A stretch of 64,000 nucleotides of DNA, from positions 1 through 64,000 of the forward strand of contig DATLVI010000008.1 in assembly GCA_035577545.1 (NCBI GenBank), written 5' to 3'. Positions 31,704 through 40,710 of the stretch are shown piece after piece. The notes under the pieces are model-generated. The model searched no databases. It was not told the origin of the DNA and worked only from the letters and a program-made list of their open reading frames with translations. A program made the translations under genes and the position numbers. The stretch comes from Verrucomicrobiia bacterium. Its GTDB lineage: Bacteria; Verrucomicrobiota; Verrucomicrobiia; Palsa-1439. Within the stretch, counting starts at the first letter, position 1; every line of letters begins with the position of its first letter.

Positions 31704-32549
31704 ATGAATGCCGAATACATAAAATCTAAACCAATTCGATTACGCGAGGCTGGGAAGGATGAGAAGTGGCTTCAGGACCTAATTTGCCAAGACCCTTCGA
31801 TTCTCGGACTTGGCGAAGTATCAGTTCTGCATCGAGAGAAGGCACAGCCCAGCGGCGGCCGGATAGACTTGATTCTCGCTGACCCCGACGAGACGACTTG
31901 GTACGAAACCGAGATTATGTTGGGAACCGTAAACGAAAGCCACATCATCCGAACAATCGAGTATTGGGATGTTGAGCGACGGCGTTATCCTAAACTCAAA
32001 CATCACGCGGTTATCATTGCTGAAGAGATCACCAACCGCTTCTTTAATGTCATCAGCCTGCTTAACAAAGCGGTGCCAATAATTGCCATTCAGTTGAATG
32101 GTCTTATGGTCAACAAGAAGTTGGCTGTTAGCTTTGTTAAAGTTTTGGATTTGACCAAAGAGGAGGATGAACCGGGTGAAGAAGTTAATCGGCAATACTG
32201 GGATGCCAAAGCAAGCGCGAAATCGCTGGCCATTATGGATCAAATAATCGGACTCGTTCCCAAGCAGGCCGGTGAGGTTCGAGTGAAATATAATCGTGGC
32301 CACGTGGCTATGGGGACGTCGGGCAGCAATTTTTGCTGGTTTCATCCTCGTAAGGGACCTTACGTTCATTTGAATGCTTGGGTGGGTCCAGACAAACGAA
32401 AGGCCTTCGCCAAGAAACTCGAAAGCGAAGGCATTGAATGCGCCGGAAACAGTTCGATAAGGATTAGTTTGACCGAGCAAAAGCTCACTGCAAACAAGCG
32501 GCTCATTCAGGAGATCATCTCTGCGGCGGAACAAGAGTCGCACGAATGA
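31704..32549 (+). CDS. PD-(D/E)xK nuclease-like protein
   Basis: A 281-residue protein with SGGRIDLILADPDETTWYETEI at 50-71. The D55 ... E68-x-E70 arrangement after a predicted beta-hairpin is that of PD-(D/E)xK-fold enzymes, with Glu in place of the usual Lys. The N-terminal KWLQDLICQDPSILGLGE resembles the start of other DUF-type restriction-like proteins. The second half (KYNRGHVAMGTSGSNFCWF, DKRKAFAKKLESEGIECA) is DUF-like. GC is lower than in neighbours, with ordinary AT-ending codons, suggesting recent acquisition. Function could be DNA cleavage or only binding. Confidence 0.55.
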   Translation: MNAEYIKSKPIRLREAGKDEKWLQDLICQDPSILGLGEVSVLHREKAQPSGGRIDLILADPDETTWYETEIMLGTVNESHIIRTIEYWDVERRRYPKLKHHAVIIAEEITNRFFNVISLLNKAVPIIAIQLNGLMVNKKLAVSFVKVLDLTKEEDEPGEEVNRQYWDAKASAKSLAIMDQIIGLVPKQAGEVRVKYNRGHVAMGTSGSNFCWFHPRKGPYVHLNAWVGPDKRKAFAKKLESEGIECAGNSSIRISLTEQKLTANKRLIQEIISAAEQESHE

Positions 32550-32559
32550 GCATATTCCT

Positions 32560-33108
32560 ATGTCGAAGAAACGGCGCCGACGGAACTGGAAGAGCTCGTT
32601 CACGTTGAACCGCATACGGCGAGATGCTGACAAGCTCCGATCCCAGATAGCAACTTTACCCCGATGTCTCTCGGCACGCCGATTGGCAAATTTCTTGTGT
32701 GTTTCTAGGACACCTGTTCTTCAATGGATACGTCGCGGAAACCTTCGCACCTTGAAACGCGGCAAGCGTTTGGTTGTGGAGAGGGGACAAATCGAGATTC
32801 TAATTGCTGCCGCTTGTAATGCAGCACCCTATTGCCCGCCGATACGACCGCGATACCTGAAACTACGACGACAACGGCGCAAGAAACTATCACAGTCAAA
32901 ATACACGGTGAAACAACTCGCCGATCATTTCCAATGCCGTCCATCCACAATCAGAAGAGCTATCCGTGACGGACAGTTTAGGGCTAGCCGCAAGAAGAAG
33001 TCTGGACGGTGGCACCTCAAGGTGGAAGACATCCGTTGGAGTCGATTATTCTCACGTAGATGGAAAGAAAATTGGGATAATTTTGACTGGGACGAAAAAA
33101 TCTGTTGA
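32560..33108 (+). CDS. Protein with two excisionase/MerR-type HTH domains
   Basis: A 182-residue strongly basic protein with two similar winged-helix-like modules: residues 36-81 (CLSARRLANFLCVSRTPVLQ, with RGKRLVVERGQIE as the wing) and 114-160 (KYTVKQLADHFQCRPSTIRR, with SGRWHLKVEDI as the wing). Each resembles the HTH_17/excisionase fold. Linkers and N-terminus are Arg/Lys-rich, and the C-terminus is Trp/acidic. A tandem arrangement suits binding of two adjacent DNA sites. Downstream, GTTTAAAG octamers at 33112, 33141 and (inverted) 33152 are candidate targets. AT-richer than flanking core genes. Confidence 0.6.
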   Translation: MSKKRRRRNWKSSFTLNRIRRDADKLRSQIATLPRCLSARRLANFLCVSRTPVLQWIRRGNLRTLKRGKRLVVERGQIEILIAAACNAAPYCPPIRPRYLKLRRQRRKKLSQSKYTVKQLADHFQCRPSTIRRAIRDGQFRASRKKKSGRWHLKVEDIRWSRLFSRRWKENWDNFDWDEKIC

Positions 33109-33111
33109 CAC

Positions 33112-33159
33112 GTTTAAAGTTCATTTCTTCTTGAAGACGGGTTTAAAGTGGCTTTAAAC
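33112..33159. promoter_or_regulatory. Three GTTTAAAG octamers, candidate binding sites
   Basis: GTTTAAAG at 33112-33119 and 33141-33148 (direct, 29 bp apart) and its inverse CTTTAAAC at 33152-33159. They lie straight after the double-HTH gene. The second and third form a perfect 8-bp inverted repeat with a 3-nt gap. Confidence 0.45.
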
Positions 33160-33168
33160 GGCTTTTTT
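33141..33168 (+). terminator. AT-rich hairpin plus T-run after the double-HTH gene
   Basis: GTTTAAAG-TGG-CTTTAAAC (33141-33159) followed by GGC and six T (33163-33168). It has terminator form, but the stem is weak (mostly A-T). The same bases could be a protein-binding palindrome. Confidence 0.45.
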
Positions 33169-33270
33169 AGTCTTGGAGAGTTATGCCAATTAGTTTGCAA
33201 ATATCACTCAGTAAGGAAGGTATGAAAACGCGCGAATCAGCATTACCACTTAAGCTAAACTGGCGGCGAC

Positions 33271-33666
33271 ATGAAAGCGAAAGTGGGATCTGGCAAGGCG
33301 CCAAGACAGTTGGAGCACGATGGGTGCTCCCGCCTTTGCTTAACTAAGAAGCTTGTAGAGGTGGCCAAGATTGAGACCCTTCATCGCCATCAACTTGAAC
33401 GCCGAGCTCTGCGAGCCGCTATCGAGATGAAACGTCTGGCCTTTGTTGAAGCCCGTATTGGACAGTGCTTCGCTTTGATTATTGGTCTCGTTGGTACTGC
33501 GGCGGCGGCATATTGCGGGACACACAGTGCGCAAGCTACCAGTCTCGCCATTGGCGGCGGCACGGTTGTGGGGTCGATGACCATCTTCATTTGCGGGCGC
33601 AGGAACAATCGGCTCGGAAAATCACCACATCATGGCATCGGCGGGCGTCCCGAGAGGCGTCGTTGA
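33271..33666 (+). CDS. DUF2335-like small membrane protein
   Basis: A 131-residue protein with a basic N-terminus, a helical LHRHQLERRALRAAIEMKRL segment, two membrane helices (ALIIGLVGTAAAAYC, then AIGGGTVVGSMTIFICG) and a basic tail. The E-x-x-H-R-H-Q-L-E then twin-helix Gly-rich pattern matches DUF2335 predicted membrane proteins, often carried by phages and islands. Start at 33271 uncertain. Part of the AT-richer island with the nuclease-like and double-HTH genes. Confidence 0.6.
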   Translation: MKAKVGSGKAPRQLEHDGCSRLCLTKKLVEVAKIETLHRHQLERRALRAAIEMKRLAFVEARIGQCFALIIGLVGTAAAAYCGTHSAQATSLAIGGGTVVGSMTIFICGRRNNRLGKSPHHGIGGRPERRR

Positions 33667-33689
33667 CATTGGGCACGGCGCCCTATAGG
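33663..33689 (+). promoter_or_regulatory. Candidate promoter of the NitT/TauT-type ABC operon
   Basis: TTGACA (33663-33668), 15-nt spacer, TATAGG (33684-33689), about 70 bp before the ATG at 33757. The spacer is two bases short of ideal. Upstream TTGA overlaps the DUF2335 stop codon. Confidence 0.4.
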
Positions 33690-33756
33690 CGAAGGGGCGA
33701 AATTTGGCCGTGCAAAATTTCCGGAGGCGGGGTAAGAAGGCGGCGCTGCTTTTGTC

Positions 33757-35514
33757 ATGAGCTTGATTCGACCCAACATCAAATTGCCGCGCGCGTTCAG
33801 TTTGGTGGACGTCGTCGTGCTGGCGGCGTTAGGGGCGACGGTGTACGGGCTGGTGTCCATCGGCTCGGAGTGGTCGGGAGTGCTGCGTCCCACCGTCGAG
33901 ATCAACTTGAGTCCATGGGCGTTGCCGCAGTACACGCTATTCAGCCTCTTTCGCGGGTTTGCGGCGTATGTGTTGTCACTAATCTTCACGCTGATTTACG
34001 GGCGGGTGGCAGCCTACAACGCTCGCGCTGAAAAGGTGATGGTGCCGCTGCTCGACATTCTGCAGAGTATTCCCGTCCTCGGCTTCCTGCCGGGGCTGGT
34101 GCTGGCGCTGGTGGCGGCGTTTCCAACCAGCAATTTCGGGTTGGAACTATCGTGTGTGATCATGATTTTCACGGGACAGGCGTGGAACATGACCTTTAGC
34201 TTTTATCATTCCCTGCGGTCGATCCCCGCGGAGCTGGGGGATGCTGCGCGGGTGTACCGCCTGACCTCCTGGCAGCGATTTTTGCAATTGGAACTGCCGT
34301 ACTCGGCAGTGGGGTTGGTGTGGAATTCAATGATGAGCATGGCGGGCGGATGGTTTTTTCTGACGGTATGCGAGGCATTCGTGCTGCGGGGAAAAGATTT
34401 TCGCTTGCCGGGCATCGGGTCGTACATGAGCGTCGCCATTGAGAAGGACAACATGCCCGCCATGATTTACGGGGTGGTGGCGATGGTGGTGATGATCGTG
34501 GCCGTGGACCAGTTGTTCTGGCGGCCGATCGTCGCGTGGTCACAGAAGTTCAAGTTTGAGGAGACAGAGGCCTCGGAGCAGGCCGGGTCGGTCGTGCTGG
34601 ATCTTCTCCAGAAATCGCGGTTGCTCCGCTGGGTGGATACGCGCGTGTGGACGCCGCTCGTGGCCATGGCGACCCCGCCCGTAGCTCTGGCGACGGCGGG
34701 TGGCGGTGCGATGGTGGATGCGTTGGATAGCGATGGGCGCCCGGCGTTTGAGTTCGGGAAATTTCTCCGCAAGATAGGAGGTTGGCTGGTTGGCATCGCG
34801 GCGCTGGTCGCAGTGGGGTGGGGTGCCGTGAACGTGGTGCGGTTGCTCATGCAATTGCATCAGAGCGACTGGATGCATGTGGGAGGCGTGACTGTGCTGA
34901 CATTCCTGCGGGTGACGGCAGCGGTGATTCTCGGGACAATTTGGACGGTACCGGTTGGTGTGGCGGTGGGATTGAATCCGCGACTATCGCGGGCGCTGCA
35001 GCCGATCATCCAGATCATGGCCTCGTTTCCCGCGCCGATGGTTTATCCGCTGGCGCTGCTCGCACTGCACTGGGCAGGCGTAACCATCAACTGGGGATCC
35101 ATCGCGCTCATGTTGCTCGGCACGCAGTGGTATATACTGTTTAATGTGATTGCGGGGGCGATGGCGATCCCGAATGATTTGAGGGAAGCGGCGGTAGTAT
35201 ATCGGATGGGCCAATGGGAACGCTGGCGGCGATTGATTATGCCGGCTATTTTCCCGTATCTCGTAACGGGCTGGGTAACGGCGGCGGGCGGCGCCTGGAA
35301 CGCGAGTATCGTGGCGGAGGCCGTCCAATCCGGCAAGGAGACGCTCACGGCGGACGGCCTGGGGGCGACGATTAGCCTGGCAACCAACCAGGGAGAATTT
35401 GCCATGCTGGCGGCGTGCGTGCTGGCGATGTGTATCGCGGTGGTGGGTGTGAATCGGATATTGTGGCAGCCGTTGTACCGGGTGGCGGAGGAAAAGTACT
35501 CGCTGACGAAGTGA
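33757..35514 (+). CDS. Double NitT/TauT-type ABC permease (two permease domains in one chain)
   Basis: A 585-residue protein with two complete TauC/SsuC-like permease domains. EAA-type coupling loops are near residue 160 (LGDAARVYRLTSWQRFLQLEL) and near 475 (LREAAVVYRMGQWERWRRLIM). The first domain is preceded by two extra helices, and a cytosolic linker (VVLDLLQKSRLLRWVDTRV) joins the halves. Family members import nitrate, taurine, sulfonates or similar anions, but no substrate-binding protein is encoded nearby, so the substrate is unknown. Thirteen bp before the ATPase gene. Confidence 0.9.
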   Translation: MSLIRPNIKLPRAFSLVDVVVLAALGATVYGLVSIGSEWSGVLRPTVEINLSPWALPQYTLFSLFRGFAAYVLSLIFTLIYGRVAAYNARAEKVMVPLLDILQSIPVLGFLPGLVLALVAAFPTSNFGLELSCVIMIFTGQAWNMTFSFYHSLRSIPAELGDAARVYRLTSWQRFLQLELPYSAVGLVWNSMMSMAGGWFFLTVCEAFVLRGKDFRLPGIGSYMSVAIEKDNMPAMIYGVVAMVVMIVAVDQLFWRPIVAWSQKFKFEETEASEQAGSVVLDLLQKSRLLRWVDTRVWTPLVAMATPPVALATAGGGAMVDALDSDGRPAFEFGKFLRKIGGWLVGIAALVAVGWGAVNVVRLLMQLHQSDWMHVGGVTVLTFLRVTAAVILGTIWTVPVGVAVGLNPRLSRALQPIIQIMASFPAPMVYPLALLALHWAGVTINWGSIALMLLGTQWYILFNVIAGAMAIPNDLREAAVVYRMGQWERWRRLIMPAIFPYLVTGWVTAAGGAWNASIVAEAVQSGKETLTADGLGATISLATNQGEFAMLAACVLAMCIAVVGVNRILWQPLYRVAEEKYSLTK

Positions 35515-35527
35515 CCTAGTCCTGCGT

Positions 35528-36898
35528 ATGGAAAATAAAAAAGAAATCATTTGCGAGATGCGGAACGTCAGCAAGACGTTTCATCTGCCCGGCGACAAAG
35601 AGCTGAAGGTGCTGGATAATATCAGCCTCGACGTGCGCCGCCATGACATCACCGCGCTGCTCGGTCCCAGCGGTTGCGGCAAGTCAACGATCGTTCGCAT
35701 CCTCGCCGGTTTGATCGATCCCACGACCGGCGAGGTGTTGGTGCATGGGCAACCGCTGCATGGGTTGAATCCTTCAATTTCGATGGTCTTCCAAAGCTTC
35801 GCTCTCTATCCGTGGTTGACGGTCGCAGAGAATGTGTCGATGGGCCTGAACGGGCGCGTCGGCGAGCCGCAGCAGCAGAAGGACCTGGTCACGCGCGCCA
35901 TCGACCGGGTGGGTTTGGAAGGTTTTGAGGAGGCGTATCCCAAGGAGTTGTCGGGTGGTATGAAGCAGCGCGTTGGGATCGCGCGGGCCCTGGTGGCACA
36001 GCCAGAACTTTTGTGCATGGATGAGCCGTTCAGCGGGCTGGACGTGCTGACGGCCGAAAACCTGCGGGTGGAGTTGGTGAACCTCTGGCAGGACGCGAAG
36101 GCCGACCCGAACAGCGTGCTGATGGTCACCCACAATATCAACGAAGCCGTCTTTGTCGCTTCCCGTATCGTGGTGCTGGGCGCGCATCCGGGACAAATTC
36201 GGAAGATACTGGACAATCCGCTGCCTTACCCGCGCGATTATCACGACGCGGCGTTTATGGCCATGGCGGAACGCATCCATGACATCCTAACAACGGCCCT
36301 CATGCCCGACGAGCCGGTGGCGCCACCAACGCCAACACCCGCGGCCCCTGCCGCCCCCAAGCCCGCGCGCATCATGCCGCTGCCGAATGTGAACGTTGGG
36401 GAAATGATCGGTTTGCTGGAACGCGTCGACAACGCGGACGGTACCGCGGATATTTTCGACCTGTCGGTGGAGGTCGGGAAAGAATTCGGCAAAATACTGG
36501 AGTTGGTCAAGGCGGCGGAGCTTTTGGATTTCGTCGACACCCCGAAGCACATGGTCACGCTGCTGCCGCTGGGTCGGCAGTTGCTCGCGGAGAATGTCAA
36601 CGGGCGCAAGCGGCTCGTCAATCAACAACTCCGCCAACTGCAACTGGTCGAACACGTGATTGAAATGCTGCAAAGCCAGGAGGACAAGAAAGTCGACGAA
36701 GATCTGGTGTTGGAAGAGCTGGCCGTGTGGTTACCCACCGAAAAGCCGCACATCATGTTCAAATCGATCGTGCGTTGGGGCCGGTATGCCGAATTGCTGG
36801 GCTACAGCGCCGACGAGCACAAGCTCTATCTGGATCTTGAAAGCACCTCGGCGCCAGCGCAACCAACCCTGCCGCTGGAGCAGCCGAAGACTGACTGA
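35528..36898 (+). CDS. ABC ATPase with AAA-associated C-terminal domain (NitT/TauT type)
   Basis: A 456-residue ATPase. Walker A GPSGCGKST at 46-54, Q-loop MVFQSFALYPWLTV, signature LSGGMKQRVGIARALV, Walker B LLCMDEPFSGLD. After a Pro/Ala linker (about 265-280) a C-terminal helical domain of about 150 residues follows (LLERVDNADGTADIFDLSVE, PHIMFKSIVRWGRYAELLGY), the AAA-associated domain seen in nitrate/sulfonate transporters and probably regulatory. Works with the double permease upstream. A terminator hairpin follows. Confidence 0.92.
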   Translation: MENKKEIICEMRNVSKTFHLPGDKELKVLDNISLDVRRHDITALLGPSGCGKSTIVRILAGLIDPTTGEVLVHGQPLHGLNPSISMVFQSFALYPWLTVAENVSMGLNGRVGEPQQQKDLVTRAIDRVGLEGFEEAYPKELSGGMKQRVGIARALVAQPELLCMDEPFSGLDVLTAENLRVELVNLWQDAKADPNSVLMVTHNINEAVFVASRIVVLGAHPGQIRKILDNPLPYPRDYHDAAFMAMAERIHDILTTALMPDEPVAPPTPTPAAPAAPKPARIMPLPNVNVGEMIGLLERVDNADGTADIFDLSVEVGKEFGKILELVKAAELLDFVDTPKHMVTLLPLGRQLLAENVNGRKRLVNQQLRQLQLVEHVIEMLQSQEDKKVDEDLVLEELAVWLPTEKPHIMFKSIVRWGRYAELLGYSADEHKLYLDLESTSAPAQPTLPLEQPKTD

Positions 36899-36929
36899 TG
36901 TGGCGGGAGAGTTTCCCCCTAAAAGAGGC

Positions 36930-36960
36930 GAAGCCGAGGTTAGGGGCCTCGGCTTCCTTA
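36930..36960 (+). terminator. Terminator hairpin after the ABC operon
   Basis: Perfect 10-bp stem GAAGCCGAGG (36930-36939) with CCTCGGCTTC (36947-36956), loop TTAGGGG, followed only by CTTA, so the T-run is short. It separates the ABC operon from tig. Confidence 0.6.
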
Positions 36961-36972
36961 TGTCGGTTGGCG

Positions 36973-37001
36973 TTGGAGAAGCGCCTTCGACGAGGTATGG
37001 T
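36973..37001 (+). promoter_or_regulatory. Candidate promoter of tig-clpP-clpX
   Basis: TTGGAG (36973-36978), 17-nt spacer, TATGGT (36996-37001) with TATAGG directly after. It implies a leader of about 220 nt before the tig ATG at 37232. Confidence 0.4.
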
Positions 37002-37231
37002 ATAGGGTGACTGTGTAAATAGCAGTGTCGGTGCCAAGCGTGCCAAAGGAGGTTTTTTGGGGATATTTTGCCGGAATCGACCCCAAAACACGCAAAATCG
37101 CCGTCACCTCGACCAAACACCTCTCAAATCTGTGCTTGTAGGGTATCGGGAACCCCTCAACTTTGCGAGTTGCACGCTTCGACGCTTTTCTATACCGTTG
37201 GCGCCTCAAAGACTGGGAGATGACATTAGCG

Positions 37232-38542
37232 ATGGCTGTTACAATTGAAAACACTGCGCCGTGCCGCAAGAAACTCCGTGTTGAAGTAGATGCCGAGCGG
37301 GTCGCCGGGACACGCGCTGAGATTTTGCAGGAATTCCGCAAGTTCGCCGCGATCCCCGGCTTTCGTCCCGGCAAAGCGCCCGAACCGATGGTCGAGAAGC
37401 GCTACGCTGGCCAGATCGACGAGGAGCTACGCAAGCGGCTTATCCCGGAAAGTTACCGCGAAACCCTGAGCGAGCAGAAGTTGAGGGTCGTGGGTTATCC
37501 GCAGATCGAATCGGTTGACTACCAGCCCGGTCGCCCGCTGGTGTATACCGCGGCCGTTGATACCGCGCCCGAATTCGCACTTCCGGATTACAAGGGTATT
37601 CCCGTGAAGAAGAAGGCCGTCGCGGTAAAGGAAGAAGAAATCAATACGACCATCGAGACGTTACGCGAGCAACAGGCCGACTTCGTCGCCGTCGAAGGCC
37701 GCCCGCTACAGACCGGCGACTTCGCTGTCATCAACTACACCGCTGTGGCCGATGGCAAACCAATCAGCGAACTAGTGCCCGACGCCAAGGAATTGGGAGA
37801 AAAGAAGGATTTTTGGCTGCTCGTTTCAGCAGATTCGTTTCTGCCGGGCTTTTGCGAGCAACTCATCGGAGCCAATGCTGGCGAGAAACGACAGGTTCTC
37901 ATCGATTTTCCGTCTGACTTTCCCCAAAAGGCGTTGGCGGGAAAGAAGGCCACTTTTTTCGTGGATGTAACCGCACTGAAGGAGAAAAAGCTGCCCGAAC
38001 TCAATGACGAGTTTGCCAAGAAGGTCGGTCTCGAAAGTGTGGAAAAACTGAAGGATGCGGTCCGCAAAAGTCTCGTTGCTGAGGCCGAGAGCCAACAGGA
38101 TGCGGAGGTGCGCCGTCAAATTGCTGACCACCTGTTGGGCAAGGTGGAATTTGAACTGCCCGAGTCACTTGTGCAACAGGAGACGCGCAGCATCATTTAT
38201 GATGTAGTTCGCGAAAACAGCATGCGCGGGGCAACGAAAGAGCAGCTCGAAGAAAAGAAAAACGAGATCTACGGTTTTGCTGCCCAGAATGCCAAGGGGC
38301 GCCTCCGCACGTCGTTTATCCTGGAGGCCATCGCCGAGGCCGAGCAGATCAAGGTAGAGGAGGCGGAAGTCGAGCAACGGATTGCGCAGCTCGCCCAGCG
38401 CGCCCGGATTACACCCGAAAAGCTGAAGGCGCAATTGGCCGAAAAGAACGGATTTGGGGAGATTGAGGAACAAATTCTGGTTGGCAAGACCCTGGATTTC
38501 CTCGTGGCCAACGCCAAAATCGAGACGGACACCGAAAGTTAG
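37232..38542 (+). CDS. tig: Trigger factor
   Basis: Ribosome-associated chaperone and peptidyl-prolyl isomerase. The 436-residue protein has the N-terminal ribosome-binding domain ([39 protein letters not shown] contains the GFRxGK-type signature), a central FKBP-type domain ([35 protein letters not shown]) and the helical C-terminal domain. The start at 37232 gives the usual MAVTIEN opening; the frame reaches back to 37163 through non-family sequence. Followed by clpP and clpX, the usual order. Confidence 0.95.
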   Translation: MAVTIENTAPCRKKLRVEVDAERVAGTRAEILQEFRKFAAIPGFRPGKAPEPMVEKRYAGQIDEELRKRLIPESYRETLSEQKLRVVGYPQIESVDYQPGRPLVYTAAVDTAPEFALPDYKGIPVKKKAVAVKEEEINTTIETLREQQADFVAVEGRPLQTGDFAVINYTAVADGKPISELVPDAKELGEKKDFWLLVSADSFLPGFCEQLIGANAGEKRQVLIDFPSDFPQKALAGKKATFFVDVTALKEKKLPELNDEFAKKVGLESVEKLKDAVRKSLVAEAESQQDAEVRRQIADHLLGKVEFELPESLVQQETRSIIYDVVRENSMRGATKEQLEEKKNEIYGFAAQNAKGRLRTSFILEAIAEAEQIKVEEAEVEQRIAQLAQRARITPEKLKAQLAEKNGFGEIEEQILVGKTLDFLVANAKIETDTES

Positions 38543-38571
38543 CTGGGAGTGGGGGACAGCGCCGGCATTGG

Positions 38572-38599
38572 TTGCAGTCGGCAAAAGAAATGCTAGTAT
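38572..38599 (+). promoter_or_regulatory. Candidate internal promoter for clpP-clpX
   Basis: TTGCAG (38572-38577), 16-nt spacer, TAGTAT (38594-38599), 20 bp before the clpP ATG, with GAAGG as ribosome site between. Confidence 0.35.
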
Positions 38600-38618
38600 G
38601 AAGCCAAAAGGAAGGCAA

Positions 38619-39245
38619 ATGGACAAAGCTCAGTTACTGGTACCGATGGTGGTGGAGCAGACGGGCCGCGGCGAACGCGGCTACGACATCTTTTCCCGCT
38701 TGCTGAAAGACCGCATTGTGTTCATTGGCACGCCGATCGACGATAACGTCGCCAATCTCATCATTGCGCAGATGTTGTACCTGCAGTCCGAGGACCCCGC
38801 CAAGGACATCAATCTCTACATCAATTCGCCCGGTGGTTCCGTCACTTCGGGGCTGGCGATCTACGACACGATTCAATTTGTGAAGTGCGACGTGACCACC
38901 TACTGCGTGGGCCAGGCCGCGAGCATGGGTGCCGTGCTGCTCGCAGCAGGGACCAAGGGCAAACGCTTCGCCCTGCCCAACGCGCGGATTATGATTCACC
39001 AGCCTTGGGGAGGAGTCCAGGGACAGGCGGCTGACATCAGCATTCAAGCGAAAGAGATTTTGCGGATGCGGGACCGCCTCAACGAAATCCTCGCCCTGGC
39101 TACGGGAAGACCCATCGAGTCGATTGCGAAGGACACCGACCGCGATTTCTTCATGTCCGCCGCTGAGTCGCGGGACTACGGTCTGGTCGACGAGGTCGTG
39201 AAATCGCGCCGTGACCCCGACAAGAAGACGGAGAAATCCAGCTAA
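38619..39245 (+). CDS. clpP: ATP-dependent Clp protease proteolytic subunit
   Basis: A 208-residue serine protease forming the ClpXP chamber. Catalytic Ser in [14 protein letters not shown], His in [11 protein letters not shown], Asp in [30 protein letters not shown] is the substrate-binding strand. The frame opens earlier (38454), but the ATG at 38619 has AAAAGGAAGG before it and gives the usual N-terminal [20 protein letters not shown]. Confidence 0.97.
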   Translation: MDKAQLLVPMVVEQTGRGERGYDIFSRLLKDRIVFIGTPIDDNVANLIIAQMLYLQSEDPAKDINLYINSPGGSVTSGLAIYDTIQFVKCDVTTYCVGQAASMGAVLLAAGTKGKRFALPNARIMIHQPWGGVQGQAADISIQAKEILRMRDRLNEILALATGRPIESIAKDTDRDFFMSAAESRDYGLVDEVVKSRRDPDKKTEKSS

Positions 39246-39253
39246 CGAGACGC

Positions 39254-40546
39254 ATGGCACGCCCGACCAATTTGACGATGTGCAGCTTCTGTGGGAAGAC
39301 CCACGGCGAGGTGCGCAAGCTCATCGCCGGTCCGGGCGTTTACATCTGCGACAACTGCATCACGGTCTGCAAGAGCATCCTCGACAAGGAACTTGGCCAG
39401 CATAAGACCAAGTCGGCTGCCGGTTTTCGCCTCAACGTCCCGAAGCCGGCGGAGATCCGGCGGCAACTCGACCAGTATGTGGTCGGGCAGGAACAGGCCA
39501 AGAAGACCATCGCGGTGGCGGTACACAACCATTACAAGCGCATCCAGCAGGACAACACTAATCCCGACAAGGCGGCCAACGGCGCGGTCAAACTGGACGA
39601 ACATCGCGACGTTGAAATTGAGAAGAGCAACATTCTTCTGATTGGGCCAACGGGTTCGGGAAAGACGATGCTCGCGCGCACGCTCGCGCGGATTCTTGAC
39701 GTACCATTCTGCATTGCTGACGCCACGACGCTGACCGAGGCCGGTTATGTCGGCGAGGACGTCGAGAACATTATTTTGCGACTGTTGCAGGGAGCCGACT
39801 ATGATGTCAAACGGGCCGAACTCGGCATCGTTTACATCGACGAGATCGACAAGATTGGGCGCAAGAGCGATTCGGCCAGCATTACCCGTGACGTTTCAGG
39901 CGAAGGTGTGCAGCAGGCCCTGCTAAAAATCCTGGAAGGAACGGTATGCAATGTCCCGCCACAGGGCGGTCGCAAGCACCCGCATCAGGAATACATCCAG
40001 ATCAACACCGAGCACATTCTCTTCATTTGTGGTGGCGCGTTCATTGGCCTGGACAAGATTGTCCAGCGACGCATCGGTGGACACGCGCTGGGGTTTGCCA
40101 AGGCCGATGAGACGGTCAAACTGGCCCAGCGCGCCAGCATTACGGAGCACGTTGAGCCAGAGGACCTCTTGAAGTTCGGATTGATCCCGGAGTTCGTTGG
40201 GCGACTGCCCGTTGTCTCGGTCCTTAATGAATTGATCGAGTCCGAACTGATCGCGATTCTCACCGAGACCAAGAACGCGATGATCAAGCAGTACAGCAAG
40301 CTCTTCGCGATGGAAGGTGTAAACCTTAATCTCACCAAGGACGCGCTGCAGGCGTTGGCGGAAGCTGCCCTCAAGAAAGGCACCGGCGCGCGCGCCCTGC
40401 GGTCGTTGTTGGAAAAACTGATGCTCGACCTGATGTACGAAATCCCCTCGCGCGACGACATCGCCGAAGTCACTATTAACCGCGGCGTCGTTGAAGGCAA
40501 ACGTGAACCCCTCATTCGCAAGAAGCAGTCGAAAGATGCAGCCTAG
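39254..40546 (+). CDS. clpX: ATP-dependent Clp protease ATP-binding subunit ClpX
   Basis: A 430-residue AAA+ unfoldase that feeds ClpP. N-terminal zinc-binding domain with four Cys ([20 protein letters not shown]); Walker [15 protein letters not shown]; Walker [11 protein letters not shown]; pore loop [16 protein letters not shown]-type ClpP-binding loop region at [10 protein letters not shown]. 9 bp after clpP. Its TAG stop shares the CTAG at 40543-40546 with the stop of the convergent pilin-like gene. Confidence 0.97.
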   Translation: MARPTNLTMCSFCGKTHGEVRKLIAGPGVYICDNCITVCKSILDKELGQHKTKSAAGFRLNVPKPAEIRRQLDQYVVGQEQAKKTIAVAVHNHYKRIQQDNTNPDKAANGAVKLDEHRDVEIEKSNILLIGPTGSGKTMLARTLARILDVPFCIADATTLTEAGYVGEDVENIILRLLQGADYDVKRAELGIVYIDEIDKIGRKSDSASITRDVSGEGVQQALLKILEGTVCNVPPQGGRKHPHQEYIQINTEHILFICGGAFIGLDKIVQRRIGGHALGFAKADETVKLAQRASITEHVEPEDLLKFGLIPEFVGRLPVVSVLNELIESELIAILTETKNAMIKQYSKLFAMEGVNLNLTKDALQALAEAALKKGTGARALRSLLEKLMLDLMYEIPSRDDIAEVTINRGVVEGKREPLIRKKQSKDAA

Positions 40547-40710
40547 TTTTTCGGTGTGGCAGGCGTGAACTTCTTCTGCTGTTCGCCGTCGATGCGTTTT
40601 AACTCCTGCCTGAGTTGACTCAGCACAAAACTGTTGGTGACAATCAGTGTCGTGATCAGGATCGTGAGGGTCAACACAACAATCATCGCGCTTCCACGTT
40701 CATCTTTCAT
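40543..40710 (-). CDS. Tiny prepilin-like protein lacking Glu5 (GspK-like position)
   Basis: A 55-residue protein: MKDERG followed by [20 protein letters not shown] and a basic/polar tail ([19 protein letters not shown]). This is a prepilin-type N-terminus: basic leader ending in Gly, then a long hydrophobic helix. Position 5 after the Gly is Val, not Glu, as in GspK-type tip pseudopilins. Only the helix and a 25-residue tail exist; there is no globular domain. ATG at 40710 forms an ATGA overlap with the upstream pilin gene, and its stop shares CTAG with clpX. Last gene of the six-gene minus-strand pseudopilus operon. Confidence 0.75.
   Translation of the reverse strand: MKDERGSAMIVVLTLTILITTLIVTNSFVLSQLRQELKRIDGEQQKKFTPATPKN

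Larger units (their letters stand above)
36899..37231. other. Spacer between the ABC operon and tig
   Basis: Contains the terminator at 36930-36956, a candidate tig promoter at 36973-37001, and a TTTTGGGG/CCCCAAAA inverted repeat at 37055-37062/37081-37088 in the probable 5' leader. AAAGGAGG at 37045-37052 precedes a short TTG frame with a poor, repeat-free but unconvincing translation. I do not call it a gene. Confidence 0.6.

Noticed and set aside
37057-37248. Possible upstream frame in the tig leader (AAAGGAGG at 37045, TTG at 37057)
   Set aside because: Spacing from the ribosome site is too short, the start is TTG, and the translation is Arg/Pro/Leu-rich without family features. Sequence conservation would be needed to accept it.
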